A stretch of DNA of 64,000 nt from positions 62,001-126,000 of the forward strand of contig NZ_JAEUAK010000013.1 in assembly GCF_019511345.1 (NCBI RefSeq). The letters run 5' to 3'. The first letter of the stretch is position 1. Each line of letters starts with the position of its first letter. The translations under genes were made by a program, and so were the position numbers. This stretch comes from Rhizobium mesosinicum. Its GTDB lineage: Bacteria; Pseudomonadota; Alphaproteobacteria; Rhizobiales; Rhizobiaceae. The notes under the pieces were generated by a model. It did not search any database, was not told the DNA's origin, and was given only the letters and a program-made list of their open reading frames with translations. Below are positions 34,055-41,883 of the stretch, one piece after another.

Positions 34055-34201
34055 TTAGCGGCCGACGGCGGCGCGTGCGACGTCGCGGATATCGCTACGG
34101 GCAATACCCAGGTCGTTCAGCTCGCGGCTCGACATACGGCCAAGCTCAGTAACGGTTTGACGATACTTGCGCCAGTTGTTGAAGGTGCGTGCAATGCTCA
34201 T
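34055..34201 (-). CDS. DUF1127 small protein
   Basis: 48 residues: MSIARTFNNWRKYRQTVTEL, then GRMSSRELNDLGIARSDIRD and VARAAVGR. This is the compact arginine-rich DUF1127 form typical of rhizobia (WRKYRQTVxEL...LxxRELxDLGI). AAGGAAAGGGG lies 7 nt before the ATG, and a terminator follows. In Agrobacterium such proteins affect phosphate and carbon metabolism, and in Rhodobacter CcaF1 is an RNA-binding protein encoded next to CcsR small RNAs; both from memory. Upstream on the same strand an AT-rich block (34269-34283, with CCCATATT preceded 18 bp away by CTGAAC) could be a promoter, possibly heat-shock sigma type. The four-hairpin anti-SD RNA lies 155 bp downstream. Confidence 0.93.
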   Translation of the reverse strand: MSIARTFNNWRKYRQTVTELGRMSSRELNDLGIARSDIRDVARAAVGR

Positions 34202-34459
34202 TTTAATCCCCTTTCCTTGGGTCCAGCGACAGCTGCCAGGTAGCGGCGCTTCGTTCGCTTTGATGAGAGATATATAATATGGGGGCGCCAGAAGGAGTAG
34301 CGTTCAGACTACAGTTCACCTATGCACAAAATGCATGACCAGGCAGACTGATGGCCTCTTCTGAGGCACCGTCCTATCCGTGAGTATAGTTTGAACGACG
34401 CCTGCTTAAGCCCCATGTGATCCCTACGATCCTTCCAAAGCCGATCAGGGGTACATTCG

Positions 34460-34774
34460 ATGTCTAAATCAGTCTGCGAAGCCTACCCTGGAATATGCAG
34501 TAAATCCCGTCTCGCGCACCCTCGTCCTGTCCGCCTGTTCCATCCCGCGAACGACAACAGACAAAATGCGGTCCGGCCAACCGTCGTCGTCGCTCTACCC
34601 ACAAGCCTTCCAGTGCCCGAGGTCAGATCGATATCTGCCCTGGAAGTCGGATCAGCTATATCACTGCTGGGGCTGTTGATCTTCACCGCCCATGAGGAGA
34701 TCATGGCCGTCGCCCCCGCGGTCGCTTCCGCTTTCGAACAATTTCTCGCGAGTGCGCGGGTCGCTCTCTGGTAG
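34460..34774 (+). CDS. Small membrane hypothetical protein
   Basis: 104 residues. A basic N-terminal half contains HPANDNRQN, a motif seen in many small rhizobial proteins, followed by a hydrophobic segment (SAISLLGLLIFTAHEEIMAVAPAVASAFEQFL, about 63-95) that could be one membrane helix plus an amphipathic helix. The ribosome binding site is modest (AGGGG about 12 nt upstream). A minus-strand frame overlapping its 3' part starts with TTG and is less convincing. Function unknown. Confidence 0.45.
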   Translation: MSKSVCEAYPGICSKSRLAHPRPVRLFHPANDNRQNAVRPTVVVALPTSLPVPEVRSISALEVGSAISLLGLLIFTAHEEIMAVAPAVASAFEQFLASARVALW

Positions 34775-34884
34775 CCACAGCATCTCATCCTGCCGCAAAT
34801 CTTGGGTGGATCGCCGAGGTGGTTCTGCTACGGCTGGACCAGCCGGCAGAGCTGCAGGCGTCTCGATAATTTTGGGGCCGGCGG

Positions 34885-35664
34885 TCAACGATCGAACAAA
34901 TTCTGCCAGAGTTTCTCGCCAACCAGGCAGTCTGTTGTCGGAGGATTCATCGCAATTTTGCCGATCTCTGCCGGCAGTTCGCGCCCGCTGATTTCCCAGA
35001 CCAGCTTTCTGCGAACGGCAACGGCAAAATCCTCGATCTTGTGGACAGGCAAAACGAAGGAGCCGGGGCCGCCGATCACACAGTCACCGTAATATTTGTC
35101 GAGCCCTTCGGGCACATCGGATGGTCGCAGCATGATGGCCAGCCCGTTGATGACGATGCCCGCCTGCAGAGCCGCATCGCGCGCAGGTGTAACCGGATCG
35201 CCGGAATTATTGGGACCGTCGCCGGAGACGTCGATCACCTCGCGATGCCCCTTATACGGGCTCGCGGCAAGCATTGACGCCCCTTGAACAATCGCTGCGG
35301 ATATGGATGTGCGGCGCTGGGTAGCGATCGGCCGCATCTCCAGTTTGTCGGCGAAATCACGCGCATCCTTTTGCGTCTCGATCACCTGCCAATCGATGAC
35401 GGAACCAGGCACGACATAGCCGGCCCATTCGAAATAGCTGACAGCAATCCTGCCGGTCAGGCCTCCTTGCACAGCGTCGAGGAATTCCTTGTGCCGCAAC
35501 GCCTCGACATAGCCCTCGCGCTGGATGCGGACTTCTTCGTAATCCATCGAGCGGGACGTATCTACGGCCAGCACCAGCTCGACATCGACTTCGTTTTGGC
35601 TTAACTGCGCGATCGTGGCGGCAGCGCCAGACAGGCTCGCGAGGATCGCAAGTGTCGTGAGCAT
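34885..35664 (-). CDS. DUF1194 / von Willebrand factor A-like secreted protein
   Basis: About 259 residues. Signal peptide MLTTLAILASLSGAAATIAQ. The VWA-type MIDAS motif is VDVELVLAVDTSRSMDYEE (about 25-43), continuing with SYFEWAGYVVPGSVIDWQVI, RRTSISAAIVQGASML and EVIDVSGDGPNNSGDPV, the DUF1194 pattern. Probably periplasmic and metal-dependent in binding; partner unknown. Start: three consecutive in-frame start codons; the ATG at 35664 has the best spacing from GGGAAG. It is divergent from a small DUF6074 gene. Confidence 0.88.
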   Translation of the reverse strand: MLTTLAILASLSGAAATIAQLSQNEVDVELVLAVDTSRSMDYEEVRIQREGYVEALRHKEFLDAVQGGLTGRIAVSYFEWAGYVVPGSVIDWQVIETQKDARDFADKLEMRPIATQRRTSISAAIVQGASMLAASPYKGHREVIDVSGDGPNNSGDPVTPARDAALQAGIVINGLAIMLRPSDVPEGLDKYYGDCVIGGPGSFVLPVHKIEDFAVAVRRKLVWEISGRELPAEIGKIAMNPPTTDCLVGEKLWQNLFDR

Positions 35665-35888
35665 CATCACTTCCCATCACTGCGTCATGGGGAGAACTCT
35701 AACATAGCTCGGCGTGACGGCGGCGACTGCTGCCAGATGTATTCTGTCAATTTTCGGTGATCTGTCGCCAGCGAACGAACGGGCACCATGCGAGGGGCCG
35801 TGTCCACGGTTGGTTCACCACTTGTGAAGAACTCATAGCCATTCTGCGGTACACGTGGCGATTCGCCCAGCACAATGACGGAGATAGC

Positions 35889-36131
35889 ATGCCGCTTCTG
35901 CAGTTTCCCGCCGACCGACGCACAGCCGATATCAGGCGCTGCGCCGAGGCCCTTCAGACCCTTCACGGCGAGGCCGCCAACCGCTTCTGGCGGTCGGAAA
36001 TGGCCGGGTTCGCGGCCAATTTGAGAGAACAGGGCTGCAGCGACGCTGAACTGTCGCGGCAGGCCGCCCTGTTCATGGATGCGGTACAGATGGAGCTTCA
36101 GGTCGCCTACGCCACAGCGGCAGAGTTGTAG
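35889..36131 (+). CDS. DUF6074-like small protein
   Basis: 80 residues: MPLLQFPADRRTADIRRCAE, then ALQTLHGEAANRFWRSEMAG and FAANLREQGCSDAELSRQAA. This R-C-A-x-x-L...A-x-x-F-W pattern is a short helical protein common in rhizobia and grouped, as I recall, under DUF6074. GGAG lies 7 nt before the ATG at 35889, so the longer upstream open frame is not used. Cytoplasmic, function unknown. Convergent with the next gene with 5 bp between stops. Confidence 0.68.
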   Translation: MPLLQFPADRRTADIRRCAEALQTLHGEAANRFWRSEMAGFAANLREQGCSDAELSRQAALFMDAVQMELQVAYATAAEL

Positions 36132-36136
36132 AAAAC

Positions 36137-36439
36137 TTACTTGGGAAAGCGGTTGTAGAAGGATTGCGGGTCGTAAACGCACTCGTAGTCGAGCACGCAC
36201 ATCTCCCCGTTGGCGGCGCGCACCCTTGCGACATCATATTTGTCGCCGAGCCGACATTGCGCAGGCGGGTAACGGAAGCTCCTGCCGCCGATGCCCATGC
36301 GAACGAAGACGGCCTTTTTCTGCTGGATAATCTGCCGGAGTTCGCGGCAGGAATGGTCGCGCGCATTGACCTCCACGGCGTCGAGAGCAAAGACAGCCGT
36401 GGGGGCCAGAAGGGCGGCCGCTAGAATCAGACTTCTCAT
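36137..36439 (-). CDS. Small exported hypothetical protein
   Basis: 100 residues. Signal peptide MRSLILAAALLAPTAVFALD. The mature part holds four cysteines (in HSCRELRQ, PAQCRLG, GEMCVLD and YECVYD), compatible with two disulfides, and GRSFRYPPAQC. GGAGG is 5 nt before the ATG at 36439, which fixes the start although the frame is open further up. It resembles other uncharacterised periplasmic rhizobial proteins; no function can be given. Confidence 0.72.
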   Translation of the reverse strand: MRSLILAAALLAPTAVFALDAVEVNARDHSCRELRQIIQQKKAVFVRMGIGGRSFRYPPAQCRLGDKYDVARVRAANGEMCVLDYECVYDPQSFYNRFPK

Positions 36440-36579
36440 AAGACCTCCGGATGCGGACAGGTTGGCAGCAGCGTTTACAGCCCTCAATGGCAACAGCTGC
36501 GCTGACAGTCGCGCGATAAAGGTAGGACTTGGGCGGATGGCACACCAGATCGACGCACCATATTGATGATACGGTTGCT

Positions 36580-36801
36580 TCAGATCTTGCCGCGCGTGGC
36601 AAAGACCAGTACCTTCAGTTGTTCTTCGTCGTGGACGCCCTGGCGGTAGAGTTCGATGATGATCGCAGCCGAACGGCTCACCTCCTCCTCGTCATCGGCA
36701 AACTTGAATTCGGCCTTCACAGCATCCAGCACCTTCTGGCAAACGGCGAGATCATCCGATGTCAACGCTTCGTCGCGAGGCTTGATGTAACGGCTGATCA
36801 T
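36580..36801 (-). CDS. Small hypothetical protein (73 residues)
   Basis: 73 residues, acidic and helical: MISRYIKPRDEALTSDDLAV then CQKVLDAVKAEFKFADDEEEVSRSAAIIIELYRQGVHDEEQLK. The pattern (SDLAVCQxVxDxV...ExxAxxIIxLYxQGVxDEExL) is familiar from many rhizobial hypothetical proteins, with no assigned function. Start at 36801 is supported by GGGAAC upstream. It is 46 bp downstream of the Crp-type regulator gene on the same strand. Confidence 0.7.
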   Translation of the reverse strand: MISRYIKPRDEALTSDDLAVCQKVLDAVKAEFKFADDEEEVSRSAAIIIELYRQGVHDEEQLKVLVFATRGKI

Positions 36802-36847
36802 GATGCGTTCCCACGTTGGACCCGACAGGTTTCTGGCACAGTTACTC

Positions 36848-37585
36848 CTAACGCGCTTCGATCGACAACGACAGATATCCCGCGTCGAAGCCGGCAATCT
36901 TCTGCAGCTTGTCCCAGTCAAGAATGGTGATAACCCTACCCTCCCAGGCGAAAGCCTTTTCTTTCCTGAGCGACTGCAGCGTCTTGTTCAAGTGAACCAG
37001 GGAAACACCGAGAACATCTGCCATGGCGTTCTGCGTCAGCGGCAACTGAAAGCTCGGCCCGTTCGTCCGGCGCACAGTGCGAAGCCGCACGTAGAGTTCA
37101 CAGATGAGATGGGCGATATGCGCTTTCTTGGACCGCCGCCCCATGGCAACGATCCATTCGCGGTGCACTGCACCGTCAACCAGGGTATCAAGCCACAACA
37201 GCCGCGTCAGATGCGGATTGGTTTCGGTAATCGCCTTCAGTTCCTGATGATCGACGGAGGCGATGCGACAGTTGGAGATCGCTAGGACACCGTGGTCCAC
37301 CACTTTCAGTGGGAAGGCATGCAGATCGACGAAATCACCGGCAACCTGCAACGCGGTGATTTGGCGAGTGCCGTCCTCCAGAACCTTATAGCGGGCCGCA
37401 AATCCATCCAGCAGCAGCGTCGAATGATTGGGCCTGCTTCCCTCCGATACGAGATCTTCGCCCGCGGCCACGGATCTTTCCCGTCCGACGATCGCGCGCA
37501 AGAGCTCGATCTCCGCTGTGGAAAGCACATCGTGACTTTCGAGATTGAGAAGGAGCGGCTCGATCAAGAACGGCTCTCCCCGCAT
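36848..37585 (-). CDS. Crp/Fnr-family transcriptional regulator
   Basis: About 245 residues. The N-terminal cyclic-nucleotide-binding-like domain (RSVAAGEDLVSEGSRPNHSTLLLDGFAARYKVLEDGTRQITALQVAGDFVDLHAF) is followed by a long helix and a Crp-type winged helix-turn-helix (LPLTQNAMADVLGVSLVHLNKTLQSLRKEKAFAWEGRVITILDW). It lacks the cysteine cluster of Fnr oxygen sensors. The class is abundant in rhizobia; effector unknown. I start at MRGEPFLIEPLLLNLE, though the frame is open another 59 codons upstream and no strong ribosome binding site settles it. Confidence 0.88.
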   Translation of the reverse strand: MRGEPFLIEPLLLNLESHDVLSTAEIELLRAIVGRERSVAAGEDLVSEGSRPNHSTLLLDGFAARYKVLEDGTRQITALQVAGDFVDLHAFPLKVVDHGVLAISNCRIASVDHQELKAITETNPHLTRLLWLDTLVDGAVHREWIVAMGRRSKKAHIAHLICELYVRLRTVRRTNGPSFQLPLTQNAMADVLGVSLVHLNKTLQSLRKEKAFAWEGRVITILDWDKLQKIAGFDAGYLSLSIEAR

Positions 37586-37686
37586 AGGACGAAAGTGGAA
37601 AAACGGTGACTTCCCAACAGAATAGGCGAATGGAACAATTTGACCGGTCGGCACTTCATGATGAAACATTTCAATGGGGTGAGCAG

Positions 37687-37920
37687 ATGGCCCGATACTT
37701 CTTTGACCTTCACAACGGTGACGGCCCGATTCGGGACGATGCGGGAACGGAACTTGCGTCACGAGACGAGGTGCTCAAGGAAATGGCGCGAATTCTCGTC
37801 GATATCGCACGTGATGAACTGCCGGCCGGAGAGAGGACGATTATCTCGGTGACTGTCCGGTCCGAAGAGCGACCGATTTCCGTCGCGAGTCTCGCTTTTT
37901 CGAACGAATGGCTGGATTGA
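37687..37920 (+). CDS. DUF6894 small protein
   Basis: 77 residues: MARYFFDLHNGDGPIRDDAG then TELASRDEVLKEMARILVDIARDELP, ending with a beta hairpin (RTIISVTVRSEERPISVASLAF). This is the DUF6894 pattern (M-x-R-Y-F-F-D-x-H-x-G...D-x-x-G), very common in Rhizobiales; function unknown. GGGGTGAGC precedes the ATG at 37687. Divergent from the Crp-type regulator with 101 bp between starts. Confidence 0.85.
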   Translation: MARYFFDLHNGDGPIRDDAGTELASRDEVLKEMARILVDIARDELPAGERTIISVTVRSEERPISVASLAFSNEWLD

Positions 37921-38203
37921 TTTAGCACCATGCGAGGCTGTGTAGCCCATAAATAACGGATCAAACCTGCCAAACTCGCGCCCCCGACATAACATGCAAG
38001 ACCATGCCTGCGGCGGGACCATAACTGGCAGTCCATCTGCCGGCATTTAAATTTGACACAACCGGCTGCCGCTTCCAGATGCCGGCGGGCCGGCTCAGCA
38101 TGTCCACCGACTCCATCAAAAAGATCGTCTGACAGCGCCATTTCCGCGGGGCCGGAACAATCCGTCGATGACAGCCTTTTGGCCTGCGAACGAGGAGAAA
38201 GCG

Positions 38204-39865
38204 ATGATCAACGACCTCTGGTATAAGAACGCAGTCATCTATTGTTTGTCGGTAGAAACTTTCATGGACGCCAATGGCGACGGCATTGGCGATTTTCAGG
38301 GCCTCATGCGCCGGCTCGATTATCTCGCAGGCCTCGGCATTACTGCCATCTGGCTGATGCCCTTTCAGGCCTCTCCCGGAAAAGACGACGGATATGACAT
38401 ATCCGACTACTACAATGTCGATCCACGCTACGGCACGCTGGGCGACTTCGTCGAATTCACGCACGGTGCCAAGCAACGCGGCATCCGCGTATTGATCGAC
38501 CTTGTGGTCAACCACACGTCCGATCAGCATCCGTGGTTTCAGGAGGCGCGACGAGATCCGGCATCTCGCTATCGCGACTGGTACGTCTGGTCCGAGCAAA
38601 AGCCTGAGAATGCCGATCAAGGCATGGTGTTTCCGGGAGTGCAGAAATCCACCTGGACCTACGACGAGGCCGCAAAGGCCTATTACTTCCACCGCTTCTA
38701 CGATTGTCAGCCGGATCTCAACACCGCCAACCCGCATGTCCAGGCCGAAATCCTGAAGATCATGGGATTCTGGATCCAGCTCGGCGTCTCCGGCTTCAGA
38801 ATGGACGCCGTCCCCTTCATCATTGCCAAGAAGGGAGCGGATGTGAAGAAGCCGGCGGAGCAATTCGACATGCTGAGAACCTTCCGCGAATTCCTGCAGT
38901 GGCGGCAGGGCGATTCGATCATCCTGGCCGAGGCCAATGTCCTGCCGGAAACCGATCTCGATTACTTCGGCGAAGATGGCGACCGCATGCAGATGATGTT
39001 CAATTTCCAGGTCAATCAGGCGCTCTTTTATGCGTTTGCAACCACAGACACCGGTCCCCTCGTCAAAGCCATGGAAAAGACGCGCGCCCGGCCGCAAACA
39101 GCGCAATGGGGTCTGTTTCTGCGTAACCACGATGAGCTCGATCTTGGGCGACTGAGCGAAAAACAGCGCCAGGCCGTGTTTGCCGCCTTTGGACCGGACA
39201 AATCCATGCAGCTTTACGACCGCGGCATCCGGCGCCGGCTGGCGCCGATGCTCAAGGATAGCGCCCCGCACATTCGCATGGCCTATAGTCTGATGTTTTC
39301 GCTGCCGGGAACCCCTGTTATTCGCTATGGCGACGAGATCGCTATGGGCGATGACTTGTCGCTGCCGGAGCGCAATTGCGCCCGCACGCCGATGCAATGG
39401 TCAAGAGAGCCCAATGCGGGCTTCACCAAACACGATAAACCTGTCCTGCCGGTCATTGCGAAAGGCCCTTACGGATACCAGCACGTGAACGTTGCGGCGC
39501 AACGGCGCGATCCACAGTCAATGCTGAACTGGACAGAGCGCCTGATCCGCATGCGCAAGGAGGCGCCGGAGATCGGCTGGGGCGACTTTACCTGCCTCGA
39601 TGCCGGTGATCCAGGCGTGCTCGCTATCCGGTACGATTGGCGAAACAACGCCGTGCTGATAGTCCACAATCTGCATTCGAAGCCCGTGGAAGTTGAAATC
39701 GATCCTGATATCGGCGAACAAGGACACTTGTTGATCGACATCGCCGATGGCGACAACAGCGAAGCCGACGATCGCGGTAGACATTGCCTGCTCCTGGAGC
39801 CTTATGCCTACAGGTGGTTCAGGGTCGGGGGATTGGATTATCTGCTGCGGCGAACCGAGATCTGA
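38204..39865 (+). CDS. GH13 alpha-amylase family protein (trehalose synthase-like)
   Basis: About 553 residues of the GH13 family, close to the catalytic part of trehalose synthase (maltose alpha-glucosyltransferase). The catalytic residues are the nucleophile aspartate in GFRMDAVPF (about 198), the acid glutamate in ILAEAN (about 241) and the aspartate in RNHDELD (about 309); DLVVNHTSDQHPWF is region I. Rhizobial TreS is usually about 1100 residues with a fused maltokinase; this protein lacks it and ends with a C-terminal beta domain. Start: AGGAG 7 nt before the ATG at 38204. No signal peptide, so cytoplasmic. It stands alone, convergent with the PQQ-type dehydrogenase gene. Confidence 0.9.
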   Translation: MINDLWYKNAVIYCLSVETFMDANGDGIGDFQGLMRRLDYLAGLGITAIWLMPFQASPGKDDGYDISDYYNVDPRYGTLGDFVEFTHGAKQRGIRVLIDLVVNHTSDQHPWFQEARRDPASRYRDWYVWSEQKPENADQGMVFPGVQKSTWTYDEAAKAYYFHRFYDCQPDLNTANPHVQAEILKIMGFWIQLGVSGFRMDAVPFIIAKKGADVKKPAEQFDMLRTFREFLQWRQGDSIILAEANVLPETDLDYFGEDGDRMQMMFNFQVNQALFYAFATTDTGPLVKAMEKTRARPQTAQWGLFLRNHDELDLGRLSEKQRQAVFAAFGPDKSMQLYDRGIRRRLAPMLKDSAPHIRMAYSLMFSLPGTPVIRYGDEIAMGDDLSLPERNCARTPMQWSREPNAGFTKHDKPVLPVIAKGPYGYQHVNVAAQRRDPQSMLNWTERLIRMRKEAPEIGWGDFTCLDAGDPGVLAIRYDWRNNAVLIVHNLHSKPVEVEIDPDIGEQGHLLIDIADGDNSEADDRGRHCLLLEPYAYRWFRVGGLDYLLRRTEI

Positions 39866-39936
39866 GGGCTGGCAGGCAGATCGTCCACCTAAACGCGGCA
39901 AGGCAGGCGTCAAGAGCAACGGTGGGAACGCGCGGC

Positions 39937-41283
39937 TTACTTCGCGGCGGTCACGCGCCAGACCGTGTTGCCGACATCGTCGGCGATCAGCAGGCCGCCG
40001 GCCTTGTCGACTGCCAGTCCGACCGGTCTGCCATGCGTCTGGTCGTCCCCTTGAAGAAAGCCCGTGACGATGTCTTGCGGTTTGCCGCTCGGCTTGCCAT
40101 TCTGGAATGGGACGAAAACAACCTTGTAGCCATTGAATTCATGGCGGTTCCAGCTTCCATGTTCGCCGACGAACGCGCCGCCCTTATATTGCGCCGGCAG
40201 ATTGTCGGCGGTGTAGAAGGCCATGCCGAGTGGCGCCACATGCGAGCTCAGCGAGTAGTCGGGAACGATCGCCTTTGCCACGAGATCCGGCCTTTGCGGC
40301 ATGACGCGCGGATCGACATTCTGGCCGAAATAGCTGTAGGGCCAGCCATAAAATCCGCCGTCCTTGACGGAGGTCATGTAGTCAGGAACAAGATTGGGGC
40401 CAAGCTCGTCGCGTTCATTGACGACCGTCCACAGCGCATGGGTCTGCGGCTCCCAGCTGAGGCCGTTGGGATTGCGCAACCCATCGGCAAAGATCCTGAA
40501 GCTGCCGGTCTGCCGGTCGACCTCCAGGATAGCGGCCCTATTCTTTTCCGCCTCGATGCCGTTTTCCGTGATGTTGCTGTTTGAGCCGACGCCGGCATAG
40601 AGCTTGTTGCCGTCTTCGCTGGCGACGAGGCTCTTCGTCCAATGATGGTCAATCGGGCCGCCTGGGAGTTCGGTCAGTACGGTGGCGGGCTCGGTTATCT
40701 TCGTCTCGCCCTCCTGATAGGGATAACGCCTGATGGCATCGGTATCGGCGACATAGAGTTCGTTGCCGACAAGTGCCACGCCGAAGGGCGAATTGAGATG
40801 GTCGAGGAAGGTCTCCTTGACTTCGGTGACCCCATCGCCATCGGCATCGCGCAGCAGGGTAATGCGGTTGCTTCCCTCGGTGCTGGAGCCGCCGCCCGAG
40901 GTCGCCATGGATTCTATCCAGCCCATGATCAGATCCTTAGGTCGCTTGATCGACGCGGCAGGCGGCGCAATAGATTCGACCGCCAGTACATCGCCGTTTG
41001 GCAGGACATAGACCGAGCGCGGATGTTTCAGCCCCGTCGCCAGCGCCTTGATCTGCAGCCCGTCGGCGACTTTCGGCGTTTCGCCCTCCTTCCATCCGAT
41101 GACCGAGGCGATGTGCATCGAGGGTATGAGATATTGCGCCTGTTCCGGCAGCTTGGGATTGGGACCGATTTCGCTCGTCGGGTCGGGCTCATTGTCGCTA
41201 CAGCCAGCCAGAAGCGCGCCGCCGCCGCAGAGCAGGATCAGCGCCAACACATTGCAACGGAATAAAGCAAGGGAGCGGCTCAT
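39937..41283 (-). CDS. PQQ-type sugar (sorbosone-like) dehydrogenase, lipoprotein
   Basis: About 448 residues. A lipobox LLAGC with Cys28 marks a lipoprotein. The rest is a six-bladed beta-propeller of the soluble glucose/L-sorbosone dehydrogenase family: GLKHPRSVYVLPNGDVLAVES, LDHLNSPFGVALVGNELYVADTDAIRRYPY, GLRNPNGLSWEPQTHALWTVVNERDELG, GGFYGWPYSYFG, PLGMAFY, FVGEHGSWNR and GRPVGLAVDKAGGLLIADDVGN. It would oxidise a sugar or aldehyde in the periplasm using PQQ; the substrate is unknown. Its ATG overlaps the preceding gene stop (ATGA) with AGGAGG upstream, so it is translated together with the DUF2231 membrane protein. Confidence 0.9.
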   Translation of the reverse strand: MSRSLALFRCNVLALILLCGGGALLAGCSDNEPDPTSEIGPNPKLPEQAQYLIPSMHIASVIGWKEGETPKVADGLQIKALATGLKHPRSVYVLPNGDVLAVESIAPPAASIKRPKDLIMGWIESMATSGGGSSTEGSNRITLLRDADGDGVTEVKETFLDHLNSPFGVALVGNELYVADTDAIRRYPYQEGETKITEPATVLTELPGGPIDHHWTKSLVASEDGNKLYAGVGSNSNITENGIEAEKNRAAILEVDRQTGSFRIFADGLRNPNGLSWEPQTHALWTVVNERDELGPNLVPDYMTSVKDGGFYGWPYSYFGQNVDPRVMPQRPDLVAKAIVPDYSLSSHVAPLGMAFYTADNLPAQYKGGAFVGEHGSWNRHEFNGYKVVFVPFQNGKPSGKPQDIVTGFLQGDDQTHGRPVGLAVDKAGGLLIADDVGNTVWRVTAAK

Positions 41284-41729
41284 TCTTCGAGACCTCCTGT
41301 GCGCTGGCGTATAATGGCCCAGCCGAGGCAAGCATTGATCACGATCAGCACAGCAGCAACGATCGAGAGGGTCAGCCCTGTCGGCACGACTGAGGCCCAT
41401 GCATCGCGGCTGTGTATGAAGGCGTTGAAGAGCGACACAACAAAGGCGGCTATGTTACCTATGATGTAGAGCCAGCCCAAACCGCCCCGCAGGAGAAGCC
41501 GCCCGCTGAAGATGTCGATGAGGACGGCAATGGCCGCCAGAGCACCGAGCAGCAACCCAAAGGTGAGAAGCCAGGCGGAAAAGTTCGTCCACATCATCTC
41601 GGCTGTCCGCCAATAGGCAATGTCGGTCAGAAGCGCGCCGGTAAGGCAGGCAGCGGAAAAATGGAGCGGAATCGAGCGCAGAGGTGGCGCCGCGATTGCA
41701 ACGTAAGAGCGCGTGATCGGGTAGGTCAT
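41280..41729 (-). CDS. DUF2231 membrane protein
   Basis: 149 residues with four predicted membrane helices (LHFSAACLTGALLTDIAYW, FSAWLLTFGLLLGALAAIAVLID, LGWLYIIGNIAAFVVSLFNAFIHSRDAWASVVP, LTLSIVAAVLIVINACLGW). The conserved histidine and LHFxxA...TDxxYW pattern is typical of DUF2231 proteins, which are thought to be heme/redox membrane partners. The ATGA overlap with the downstream PQQ-type dehydrogenase suggests it may be the electron-accepting or anchoring partner; that is inference. Confidence 0.88.
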   Translation of the reverse strand: MTYPITRSYVAIAAPPLRSIPLHFSAACLTGALLTDIAYWRTAEMMWTNFSAWLLTFGLLLGALAAIAVLIDIFSGRLLLRGGLGWLYIIGNIAAFVVSLFNAFIHSRDAWASVVPTGLTLSIVAAVLIVINACLGWAIIRQRTGGLEE

Positions 41730-41883
41730 GGTCGTGATCCGTAAAGGTTCTCCGGCGCTTGCCTAACCACTACCACTGGAAATTGTTCCGGATACGCGAA
41801 CTGAAAAAGTAGCTTTCCCCCCAGGTTGTGGCATTTTGACCGGAACCGAAGCCGATGATCCGGCGTTGGTCTCCGGTTTCAAG

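Noticed and set aside
33832-34152. Plus-strand frame beginning TTG across the small RNA and DUF1127 region
   Set aside because: It runs antisense over hairpin loops, the terminator and the DUF1127 gene; its GGAGGAG stretches are complements of anti-SD loops rather than ribosome binding sites.
34661-34888. Minus-strand 75-codon frame overlapping the VWA gene stop
   Set aside because: TTG start, no ribosome binding site, no recognisable family, and it overlaps the more plausible plus-strand small membrane protein.
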